Shown one piece after another: positions 1 to 5,734 of a stretch of 14,913 nucleotides of DNA (positions are counted from its first letter, which is position 1; every line of letters starts with the position of its first letter). Source of the DNA: CAZUNB01 sp044227985. Its GTDB lineage: Bacteria; Patescibacteriota; Saccharimonadia; Saccharimonadales; JAGPDM01. A program made the position numbers and the translations under genes. The notes below the pieces were generated by a model. The model had not been told where the DNA came from and did not search any database. It saw nothing but the letters and a program-made list of their open reading frames with translations. The stretch spans positions 1 through 14,913 of the forward strand of contig JBGAVT010000021.1 of the NCBI GenBank assembly GCA_044227985.1, given 5' to 3'.

Positions 1-1463
1 ATGAAAACTTGCAGATAGTGGACGAATTGGTAGAGAAACAGTCCGCCAAAATGCCAGGCAGAAAGATTTTTGGCGATATGCTGAAACGCATAGAAAATAG
101 CGAGGCAAATGGCATAATTGCGTGGCACCCCGATAGACTTGCTAGAAACTCCGTAGACGGCGGACAAATTGTCTATTTGCTTGACCAAACGCACCTGCAA
201 GCCTTGAAGTTTCCGACATTTTGGTTTGAGAACACCAGTCAAGGCAAGTTTATGCTGTCCATAGCGTTTGGGCAGAGCAAATACTATGTAGACAACCTGT
301 CCGAAAACACCAAGCGCGGTTTGCGCCAAAAAGTCAGGCGCGGCGAACGCCCCGGACTTGCGCCTGTGGGCTACATAAATGATGTACGCACAAAAACTAT
401 TGTTGTAGATAAACGGCGTTCGCTGATTGTCCTTGAAGCCTTTGAGTTATACGCCAAAGGCGCAAGTCGTCTTGAGGACATTGCCACCTTTCTAGCGAGT
501 AAAGGCATTGTTACCAGCTCTGGCAAACAGTTTCCAAAAGACCAAGTAAAACGGCTTTTAACAAATCCGTTTTATTATGGACATTTTCGGTATGCTGGCG
601 AAGTTCACGAGGGCAAACATACACCGATTATGAGCAAGAAACTGTTTGACCAAGTACAAAATACACTTGCAAAGCGTGGGCGACCACAAAAAGGAAAGAC
701 AGAGCCGCAAGTTTTTTGCGGCTTGTTGTCTTGCGGTTCTTGTGGCTTGTCGGTTACTGCTGAACATAAGATTAAGCACCAGAAAAACGGCAATGTTCAC
801 GAATATGTGTACTACCGTTGCACCAAGAAACGTAAAGACATAAAGTGCCTAGAGCCAGCAGTAACACAAGCTGACTTAACCGAACAACTGACAGGAATAC
901 TGCATAGCTACGCTTTGCCGAAGTCGTGGGCGCAAACATTAGAAACAATGCTTGCAGAGGACGAACGCAGAGCAGAACAAAGTTCTGGCGTGTTTATATC
1001 GAAAGCCCAAGAACGCATAAATAACTTACAAGGCAAGTTACAGCGACTTCTTGACGGCTATTTAGACCAAGACATTGACCAGACAACTTACCGTGCTAAA
1101 CAAGCCGAGTTAATGAGTAAAAAGAAGTCGCTAGAGGAACAAATTGGTAAGCTGACGCTTGCCACTGGAAGTTGGGTTGAACCTATGCGCCAGTGGCTCA
1201 AACAAGCTGTTTCTCTCTGTGAAATTGCAAAAAGTGGGAGTTATGCCGACATTAAGCAAACGTTTCTTGAAATGGACGGATTGAACCTGTTTCTAAAAAC
1301 CAAAAAGGCGCAGCCAACGGCTGCCCAAAGTTCTTTTCTCCCCCCTGAAAACATCTGGTCTGCGCTCCGCGCGACCAAAGAAAAAACGGCGCAACGCGCC
1401 GCTAATTCTGACTTTAGTCCATTGCTGGTGCCGAAGAGAGGACTTGAACCTCCACGAGCCTAA
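1..1463 (+). CDS. Large serine recombinase, 5'-truncated by window edge
   Basis: This is a site-specific DNA recombinase of the large serine family that would integrate or excise a mobile element. The frame is open from position 3, so the true start and the catalytic serine lie left of the window. Numbering from the TTG at 9, the end of the resolvase domain is visible (DRLARNSVDG, residues 42-51, with family arginines). A recombinase domain follows at about 105-225, then a zinc ribbon with Cys242, Cys245, Cys271 and Cys280, and a Lys/Glu/Gln-rich coiled coil at about 330-382. Base composition is visibly more GC-rich than the following genes, which fits horizontal transfer. Oddly, the last residues (VPKRGLEPPRA) are read from the antisense strand of a tRNA-Leu gene and the stop lies inside it, so the C-terminus was probably created by insertion at that tRNA. 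The family call is secure; the element boundary is inferred. Confidence 0.9.
   Translation, partial: ENLQIVDELVEKQSAKMPGRKIFGDMLKRIENSEANGIIAWHPDRLARNSVDGGQIVYLLDQTHLQALKFPTFWFENTSQGKFMLSIAFGQSKYYVDNLSENTKRGLRQKVRRGERPGLAPVGYINDVRTKTIVVDKRRSLIVLEAFELYAKGASRLEDIATFLASKGIVTSSGKQFPKDQVKRLLTNPFYYGHFRYAGEVHEGKHTPIMSKKLFDQVQNTLAKRGRPQKGKTEPQVFCGLLSCGSCGLSVTAEHKIKHQKNGNVHEYVYYRCTKKRKDIKCLEPAVTQADLTEQLTGILHSYALPKSWAQTLETMLAEDERRAEQSSGVFISKAQERINNLQGKLQRLLDGYLDQDIDQTTYRAKQAELMSKKKSLEEQIGKLTLATGSWVEPMRQWLKQAVSLCEIAKSGSYADIKQTFLEMDGLNLFLKTKKAQPTAAQSSFLPPENIWSALRATKEKTAQRAANSDFSPLLVPKRGLEPPRA
1..1463. mobile_element. Probable right end of an integrated element at tRNA-Leu
   Basis: Inferred only. The recombinase gene lies directly against, and reads into, the 3' part of tRNA-Leu(CAG). 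This is the usual arrangement of tRNA-targeting integrative elements, where the element supplies a new 3' tRNA end. The rest of the element and the distal att copy would lie left of position 1. The exact crossover point cannot be set from one end. Confidence 0.4.
1375..1401 (-). terminator. Intrinsic terminator of tRNA-Leu(CAG), inside the recombinase frame
   Basis: Read leftward, this is a 6-bp GC-only stem CGGCGC/GCGCCG with a GTT loop (1387-1401), followed by TTTTTTCTTT. It starts about 25 nt past the tRNA CCA end. A second hairpin with the same GTT loop (1310-1324) is followed, after three bases, by TTTTTGGTTTTT and may be a backup. Both lie within the recombinase coding region. Confidence 0.65.
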
Positions 1464-1512
1464 GCTCACTAGAACCTGAATCTAGCACGTCTACCAATTC
1501 CGCCACTTCGGC
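1426..1512 (-). tRNA. tRNA-Leu (CAG anticodon)
   Basis: Read leftward it folds as a class II tRNA. The acceptor stem is GCCGAAG/CTTCGGC with discriminator A and encoded CCA. The anticodon stem is CTAGA/TCTAG with loop TTCAGGT, giving CAG, and a long variable arm is present. The D-loop keeps GG and the T-loop is TTCAAGT, both canonical. A possible -10 (TATGCT, complement of 1525-1530) sits 12 nt upstream. The 3' end overlaps the end of the recombinase gene and is the likely attachment site. Confidence 0.95.
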
Positions 1513-1547
1513 ACGAACGAATACAGCATAGCAAAAATCTCTATTAC

Positions 1548-1577
1548 TTCACAGGAATATATTCGGTAGTGTAGACT
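1548..1577 (+). promoter_or_regulatory. Promoter candidate for the SPFH gene
   Basis: TTCACA (1548-1553), an 18-nt spacer and TAGACT (1572-1577), followed by GAGGAGG four bases before the ATG at 1605. It lies in the short divergent gap with tRNA-Leu. Confidence 0.4.
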
Positions 1578-1604
1578 GGTGACAGATAACTATGAGGAGG
1601 AAAC

Positions 1605-2372
1605 ATGGCAATAGTATTAGGATTATTGAGTTTAGTATTTTTTGGTTTGGTGGCGATTGCACCATTTTTCTTTATGAGTGGAATTAGAATTATTGATCAG
1701 TATGAAGATGGTTTGGTTTTGACTTTTGGGCGCTACACAAGCCTTCGTGAGCCTGGGTTTCGCTGGGTTTTCCCAATTGTACAGCGGATGATAAAAGTAG
1801 ATAAGCGCATAGCTACAGTTGATGTTCCACGGCAAGAGGTTATCACTAAAGATAACGTCACGGTCGGAGTAGATGCTGTTGTGTACTTTAAGGTTAAAGA
1901 TAGCAGTAGAGCGGTACTTGAAATTCAAAATTTTCGACATGCAACAGTCCTGTATGCCCAGGCTGTTATGCGAGATGTTGTCGGTAACGAAGAGCTGGAT
2001 ACTCTGCTTAGTGAGCGCGATCGTTTGAGCGAAGAAATTAAGAAACAAGTCGATGTTGAAACTGACAAGTGGGGGATAGATATTGATAGTATCAAAGTTC
2101 AGAATATTGAGCTGCCACAAGACATGAAACGAGCTATGGCAAAACAAGCGGAAGCTGAGCGTGAGAGACGTGCCACCGTTATTAATGCTGAAGGTGAGAA
2201 TCAGGCTGCGGTTAAGTTAGCCGAAGCTGCTAGGATGCTTGCAACGAGTCCTGGTTCAATGAATCTTAGAACTCTAGAGACATTAGAAAAGGTAAGTGGA
2301 GACCCAAACCAAAAAACTGTCTATTTCTTACCTGCTGAGTTAATGGAAATTGCCAAGAAATTCAGCAAATAG
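1605..2372 (+). CDS. Stomatin-like SPFH/band-7 membrane protein (slipin)
   Basis: Members of this family oligomerise on the inner face of the membrane and organise lipids or control membrane proteases. The 255-residue protein has an N-terminal hydrophobic hairpin or anchor (about 3-25). An SPFH domain follows, opening with EDGLVLTFGRY and LREPGFRWVFPIV, then VDVPRQEVITKDNVTVGVDAVVYFKV in two parts. The helical tail is rich in Ala/Glu (AKQAEAERERRATVINAEGE, about 189-208) and assembles as a coiled coil. The start is fixed by a strong GAGGAGG. An NfeD-type partner, which often accompanies slipins, is not adjacent. The next gene is 121 nt away with no terminator between them, so co-transcription is possible. 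Family assignment is secure; the specific role is unknown. Confidence 0.93.
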   Translation: MAIVLGLLSLVFFGLVAIAPFFFMSGIRIIDQYEDGLVLTFGRYTSLREPGFRWVFPIVQRMIKVDKRIATVDVPRQEVITKDNVTVGVDAVVYFKVKDSSRAVLEIQNFRHATVLYAQAVMRDVVGNEELDTLLSERDRLSEEIKKQVDVETDKWGIDIDSIKVQNIELPQDMKRAMAKQAEAERERRATVINAEGENQAAVKLAEAARMLATSPGSMNLRTLETLEKVSGDPNQKTVYFLPAELMEIAKKFSK

Positions 2373-2493
2373 ATATTACATGAATATAATGTTTCCAGAG
2401 GATTCTGAAGTGGTTAAATCATCAAACCTTACTCGCTCTCTTGGTCTCGCAAACTGCTATAACATTTTTAATTAAATATAAATTGGTAAAAAA

Positions 2494-3309
2494 GTGAATA
2501 ATAACAAATCAAAAAAAAATAGTACAAAATCCAAGAAAATTGCTAGAAAAACATTTTTTAAATCAATAATCTTGTTTCTCCTTGTTGTTACAATTATTGG
2601 TGGAGCTTGGTTTGTGTATTGGGGTTCGAATCCGTCTCAAGTCTTATCTTCAGCTTTGAAGTCAGCGAAAGACCAACCGGTCACAATTAATCGTAGTGAC
2701 GACTATGTATCAATTGTGCCAAAAGATATTAAGCCGACCAAAGCACTTATCCTATACCCTGGCGGCAACGTCGAGCCGGAAGCATATATCCCTAGTTTTG
2801 TTTCGTTGTCTGAACAGGCGCAGGTTATGGTGATTATCCCTAGGATGCCACTGGCCCTTGCCTTTCTTGATATTGACAGCGCCTACAGTGTTCGTACGCA
2901 GGTTATCCGCGATTACCCGCAAATTAATAGTTGGTTTCTTGGTGGTCACAGTCTAGGTGGTGTTGCAGCCTGCAAAGCAATCACACATGAAGATCAATAC
3001 AGCTTTGCCGGGTTTATTTTGCTTGCTTCGTATTGCAGCAATGATATCTCCGATAATCCAACAAATGTTATCAGTATCGTCGGAAGCAATGATGGTTTGA
3101 TTTCTCAAGAAGACATAAAATCACATAAAAATAATCTGAATAGTAAAGCTCGATTCGAGGTTGTTACTGGGATGAATCATGCGCAATTTGGTGTGTACGG
3201 TCCGCAAAAAGGTGACAACCAATCTAAAATAATTGATAGACAGGCAATAGCCTCATTCACGAAACTTCTATCATCATTTATTGATGACAATACTATTGCT
3301 AATGAATAA
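2494..3309 (+). CDS. Membrane-anchored alpha/beta hydrolase (Abhydrolase_5-like)
   Basis: A serine hydrolase with a lysine-rich N-terminus and one membrane segment (about 21-42), so the catalytic domain is probably exported but tethered. The nucleophile elbow is GGHSLGG with Ser153. The expected acid is Asp200 in GSNDGL and the base is His229 in GMNHAQFG. The start of the fold shows LYPGGNVEPEAY and the conserved block GVYGPQKGD follows the histidine. This set matches the PF12695-type family, whose substrates are mostly unknown. The start is a GTG with only a weak ribosome site (GGT then an A-run). A TATAAA at 2477-2482 lies 11 nt upstream, so the leader may be only a few bases. Confidence 0.88.
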   Translation: MNNNKSKKNSTKSKKIARKTFFKSIILFLLVVTIIGGAWFVYWGSNPSQVLSSALKSAKDQPVTINRSDDYVSIVPKDIKPTKALILYPGGNVEPEAYIPSFVSLSEQAQVMVIIPRMPLALAFLDIDSAYSVRTQVIRDYPQINSWFLGGHSLGGVAACKAITHEDQYSFAGFILLASYCSNDISDNPTNVISIVGSNDGLISQEDIKSHKNNLNSKARFEVVTGMNHAQFGVYGPQKGDNQSKIIDRQAIASFTKLLSSFIDDNTIANE

Positions 3310-3347
3310 TTAGTTTTAAATATATTAATAAAAACAATTAATAATAA

Positions 3348-3402
3348 CCACCAACTTTAGCTATCAACTATCAAAAGTATGAAAAATAACTAAAGTTGGT
3401 GG
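3348..3402 (-). terminator. Long inverted repeat that includes the tRNA-Leu(UAA) CCA end
   Basis: CCACCAACTTTAG (3348-3360) is the exact reverse complement of 3390-3402, with 29 nt between. Read leftward, the first arm starts with the last bases of the tRNA (CCACCA) and the second arm is followed by TTATTATTAA. It may act as a terminator with a large loop, or be left from a duplication of the tRNA end. The T-tract is imperfect. Confidence 0.45.
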
Positions 3403-3479
3403 GCGAGGAGGGACTCGAACCCTCACGCCATAAGGCACGGATTTTAAGTCCGCCGTGTATACCATTCCACCACTCGCCC
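3397..3479 (-). tRNA. tRNA-Leu (UAA anticodon)
   Basis: Read leftward: acceptor GGGCGAG/CTCGCCC, discriminator A, encoded CCA. The anticodon stem GCGGA/TCCGT encloses CTTAAAA, anticodon TAA. The variable arm GCC-TTAT-GGC marks class II. The D-loop contains GG and the T-loop is TTCGAGT, both canonical. It lies 15 nt downstream of tRNA-Cys and is probably co-transcribed with it. Confidence 0.95.
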
Positions 3480-3494
3480 AAATTGTTAAATACT

Positions 3495-3568
3495 TGGAGG
3501 CGCGTACCGGATTCGCACCGGTGTAGCAGCTTTTGCAGAGCTGTGCCTAACTACTCGGCCAACGCGCC
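3495..3568 (-). tRNA. tRNA-Cys (GCA anticodon) with altered elbow
   Basis: Read leftward: acceptor GGCGCGT/ACGCGCC, discriminator T as expected for Cys, encoded CCA. Anticodon stem CAGCT/AGCTG with loop CTGCAAA gives GCA. The T-loop is TGCGAAT instead of TTCGAAT (U55 to G) and the D-loop reads AGTAGTT where AGTGGTT is usual (G18 to A). The two changed bases are normally tertiary partners. All stems are intact, so the gene looks functional. It is first in a two-tRNA unit with tRNA-Leu(UAA). Confidence 0.95.
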
Positions 3569-3586
3569 ATATAACTGACTTGGCTT

Positions 3587-3592
3587 ATTATA
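3587..3592 (-). promoter_or_regulatory. -10 element of the tRNA-Cys/tRNA-Leu unit
   Basis: Perfect TATAAT on the minus strand, 18 nt before the tRNA-Cys 5' end. No good -35 is visible at 16-18 nt spacing. Confidence 0.5.
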
Positions 3593-3619
3593 GCGAAAAC
3601 TCAGTTCTAATGCAGTAGT

Positions 3620-4369
3620 TTAAGCAAAATCTGGTTCGAGCACTGTGAGTGGTTGGTCTGTTCCTGAAATATCGACTGGGTAGTGCTCCTCCTCCCAAGC
3701 AGAGTAACTGTGCACGAGCTTAACTGCGTACGACGCTAATGAGACATCCACTTCTCCGATAGGATCAAGGCCTTTGATTGATGCAGCTTCAGATCTACTA
3801 GACTCTTCTTCAGTGAGAGCAGCTTCAAGATTGCCGACAAAAGAGAATTGCTTAACGGTACTCGCTTCAGATTGTCTAACTGCGATTTCATGAATACTTT
3901 CAAACAAGAAATCTCTACGTAGATCACCCGCTGAGCGTTCTTTACTCAAATATACCGCCCCCAGCATATCTGTTAGTAAGGTTACGTCTGGTTCTGCTTC
4001 TTTTGCTTCAGAAAAGGCTATAATTAATGAAGCCGTCTCAACTAATTTCATCGCCGACAAAGATTCATTTTCTCTTTCGACTGCAGCTCTATGATTTTGA
4101 GCAGCTTGAAGATTTCTAATCTGGCCGAGTGTTTTCTCTTTTTGAAGTTTCGTACTGTCTATTTCAGCAAGTATTCTTTCATCTGATTTTATTCTAGTTT
4201 TGTCCATCGTCGCAGTTACTGCACGAGTTGTTAGTCTTCCTGCGGCTCGAAGAGCATCTTTTGCAGGTTTAGGTAATGGTAATCGTTCTGCAGCTACGGC
4301 TGTTAGACCCTCTACTAATCCAGGGTGTTTCTTTCTGCGGCGACTACTTTCATTTCCATTACTGATCAA
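3620..4369 (-). CDS. Hypothetical coiled-coil protein, TTG start
   Basis: I do not recognise a family. The 249-residue product has a basic N-terminus (SSRRRKKH, residues 8-15) and a Pro/Ala/Leu stretch at about 28-42. A charged helical or coiled-coil region spans about 60-105, and acidic, Ser/Glu-rich segments follow to the end. There is no signal peptide, clear membrane span or cysteine, so a soluble cytoplasmic protein is likely. The TTG start is supported by GAGAGGA (complement of 4375-4381) five bases upstream and a TTGACA promoter; the next in-frame ATG is about 55 codons in. It is transcribed toward the tRNA-Cys/Leu unit and divergent from tRNA-Gly. Possibly a lineage-specific structural protein. 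Confidence 0.75.
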   Translation of the reverse strand: MISNGNESSRRRKKHPGLVEGLTAVAAERLPLPKPAKDALRAAGRLTTRAVTATMDKTRIKSDERILAEIDSTKLQKEKTLGQIRNLQAAQNHRAAVERENESLSAMKLVETASLIIAFSEAKEAEPDVTLLTDMLGAVYLSKERSAGDLRRDFLFESIHEIAVRQSEASTVKQFSFVGNLEAALTEEESSRSEAASIKGLDPIGEVDVSLASYAVKLVHSYSAWEEEHYPVDISGTDQPLTVLEPDFA

Positions 4370-4406
4370 AATATTCCTCTCAATTTTTTATACACGAAAG
4401 CCTATA

Positions 4407-4435
4407 ACGATACAGCAAAGTATGTGCTATGTCAA
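4407..4435 (-). promoter_or_regulatory. Promoter of the coiled-coil protein gene
   Basis: On the minus strand, consensus TTGACA (complement of 4430-4435), 17-nt spacer, TATCGT (complement of 4407-4412), then GAGAGGA and the TTG start at 4369. Confidence 0.5.
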
Positions 4436-4463
4436 TAGTAGTATTATCGAAAGCAGTAATGAC

Positions 4464-4493
4464 TTGTCGAAAGTCGATGTCCTACTGTATAAT
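4464..4493 (+). promoter_or_regulatory. Promoter of tRNA-Gly
   Basis: TTGTCG (4464-4469), 18-nt spacer, perfect TATAAT (4488-4493), 24 nt before the tRNA 5' end. Confidence 0.6.
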
Positions 4494-4517
4494 TTCCAAC
4501 ACGTAGCATACGTATCT

Positions 4518-4593
4518 GCGGGTATAGCTCAGTTGTTAGAGCGCTTCGTTGCCAACGAAGAGGCCAGGAGTTAGAGTCTCCTTACCCGCACCA
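4518..4593 (+). tRNA. tRNA-Gly (GCC anticodon) with U19/A56 elbow
   Basis: Acceptor GCGGGTA/TACCCGC, discriminator A, encoded CCA. The anticodon stem CTTCG/CGAAG with loop TTGCCAA gives GCC. The T-stem AGGAG/CTCCT encloses TTAGAGT instead of TTCGAGT (C56 to A). The D-loop is AGTTGTTA where AGTTGGTA is usual (G19 to U). G19 and C56 normally pair, and here both change so that a U-A pair is possible. A promoter upstream and a terminator directly downstream argue for a functional gene. Confidence 0.95.
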
Positions 4594-4607
4594 AAGATTC
4601 GAATCAG

Positions 4608-4626
4608 AGCCCGAAAGGGCTTTTTT
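4608..4626 (+). terminator. Intrinsic terminator of tRNA-Gly
   Basis: AGCCC-GAAA-GGGCT hairpin with a stable GNRA loop followed by TTTTTT, 15 nt after the tRNA CCA. Confidence 0.85.
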
Positions 4627-4903
4627 CTTTACCTGAGCAATTGTTCTAAAGGGTTCGCGTAGGTTATATGACAACTTTTTATCCTTTAATTCAATGTTTC
4701 AAAGTACAAATTCAAGAAGTTTATTTTGTAATTTTTTATTGCTGTTTTTAAGCAGGCACGAGTCACATGTTTATTGCCAAAATCTCGACCATTACTATGG
4801 GTATGTCAAAAATGGTACGGTAATTGGTAGCTTCTAGGTCGAGCCCGAAACACCTATAGTCTATCTTTTTAGATTTAAGGTAGAAAATATTCTGAAAAAG
4901 CGC
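4627..4903. other. Non-coding gap with one nested dyad
   Basis: No plausible gene is seen. The only structure is CTCGACC-ATTAC (4784-4795), which can pair with GTAAT (4820-4824) and GGTCGAG (4837-4843), leaving a 12-nt bulge and a 24-nt inner loop. It may be a small structured RNA or a regulatory site. No promoter or terminator was recognised for it. Confidence 0.3.
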
Positions 4904-4909
4904 TATAAT
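4904..4909 (+). promoter_or_regulatory. -10 element of the DUF5679 gene
   Basis: Perfect TATAAT 41 nt before the ATG. The predicted leader of about 35 nt includes AAGAGGAGA (4938-4946), a strong ribosome site. No clear -35. Confidence 0.5.
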
Positions 4910-4950
4910 TCAACGTGTTATAAATTAATGATGAGTTAAGAGGAGATATA

Positions 4951-5142
4951 ATGGTTACAGGTTACTGTGTTAAGTGTAAGGAAAAAGGCGTTGAGTTAAC
5001 AGCACCAGAGATTCACCAAACTAAAAAAGGTGGTTTCATGGCTAAAGGCAAGCATGCGAAATGTGGAACAACTGTTTGTGCAATGATGTCTAAGGCTAAT
5101 GCTGAAAAAGCAATAGAAGACGGCGCGAAAAAAGCTTACTAA
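4951..5142 (+). CDS. Small zinc-ribbon-like protein, DUF5679 type
   Basis: A 63-residue basic protein with a CVKC pair (Cys6, Cys9) and a second pair Cys38 and Cys43, spaced to bind one zinc ion. The N-terminal GYCVKCKEKGVEL and central TKKGGFMAKGKHAKCGT are the pattern I associate with DUF5679, a short family common in Saccharibacteria and other CPR. Function is unknown; size, charge and zinc knuckles suggest nucleic acid or ribosome binding (inference). It is a single-gene unit with its own TATAAT, strong ribosome site and strong terminator, as for a highly expressed protein. Confidence 0.88.
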   Translation: MVTGYCVKCKEKGVELTAPEIHQTKKGGFMAKGKHAKCGTTVCAMMSKANAEKAIEDGAKKAY

Positions 5143-5175
5143 GTTTCTGTTAGATAAATTTTATCGACAGCAATT

Positions 5176-5208
5176 AAAAAAAGACGAGGCTCTAGCCTCG
5201 TCTTTTTT
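5176..5208 (+). terminator. Strong, potentially bidirectional terminator
   Basis: Perfect stem AAGACGAGGC/GCCTCGTCTT (5181-5190 and 5195-5204) with TCTA loop, an A-run before and T-run after. It closes the DUF5679 unit. The T-run runs straight into the promoter of the next gene. Confidence 0.9.
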
Positions 5209-5216
5209 GCGCGTAG

Positions 5217-5225
5217 TGTTATACT
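5217..5225 (+). promoter_or_regulatory. Extended -10 promoter, leaderless start
   Basis: TGTTATACT: TG, one base, then TATACT (5220-5225). The ATG at 5234 is 8 nt further on, where transcription should begin, and there is no Shine-Dalgarno. This argues for a leaderless mRNA. Confidence 0.5.
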
Positions 5226-5233
5226 TCGATGAG

Positions 5234-5599
5234 ATGAAAGTTCAAGAAAAAATCTCTATGCTGTGGGTGCTCATTGTTGCCAATATATTGTTGGCCGACA
5301 TACTGTCCGTCTTTATTGCTTTTGATGACCCTACTGTGATTAATATTCCTGGTGACCCTCGTTTAGTGATGGCTATCTCAGCGATATTACTCAATATTCC
5401 TATACTGATGATTTACTTATCTCGTATTCTTAAGCCAAAACTGAATCGAAACCTCAATATATTGGCAGCAATGATTACGCTTATATTTGTGCTTGGAGGC
5501 GCGAGCAGTCTTCCGCACTATATAGTTATTGTTATTATAGAAGTAGCTATCCTGCTTTTAATAATCAGACTTTCCTGGAGGGGTGATTTTAAAAAATAA
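5234..5599 (+). CDS. Small four-helix membrane protein, DUF6326-like
   Basis: A 121-residue integral membrane protein with four hydrophobic helices at about 9-29, 45-64, 75-92 and 97-114, short loops and a charged C-terminus. The opening pattern (KISMLWVLIVANILLADIL) and the helix order resemble the DUF6326 family, of unknown function. An upstream in-frame TTG at 5207 lies in the T-tract of the preceding terminator and is not credible. The ATG at 5234 sits 8 nt after an extended -10 without a ribosome site. It is convergent with the beta-propeller gene; no terminator is visible in the 135 nt between them. Confidence 0.78.
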   Translation: MKVQEKISMLWVLIVANILLADILSVFIAFDDPTVINIPGDPRLVMAISAILLNIPILMIYLSRILKPKLNRNLNILAAMITLIFVLGGASSLPHYIVIVIIEVAILLLIIRLSWRGDFKK

Positions 5600-5734
5600 G
5601 TCTCAGTGTAATAGCGTGCAATAACCCTGTGTCCTTCGCAGCTAGTGATCTCCGGGAATAATCAAAGTTATTTTAAGCTAATCCGTTTTCATGCAAATCA
5701 TTATTTATATTTGTTTATAGTCTATTTTTTAATA

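Noticed and set aside
1632..2147. 171-codon leftward frame opposite the SPFH gene
   Set aside because: The plus-strand frame has a strong ribosome site and a recognisable family. The antisense product has no recognisable domain.
3396..3578. 60-codon rightward frame with a 'GEEGLEPSR' sequence
   Set aside because: It is the antisense reading of tRNA-Leu(UAA) and tRNA-Cys. Peptides of this type are a well-known artefact of tRNA genes.
4200..4574. 124-codon rightward frame
   Set aside because: It overlaps the coding part of the leftward coiled-coil gene, its promoter and the tRNA-Gly gene, all of which have better support.
5207..5233. TTG start for the small membrane protein at 5207
   Set aside because: It lies in the T-tract of the DUF5679 terminator and upstream of the extended -10, so it would not be in the transcript.
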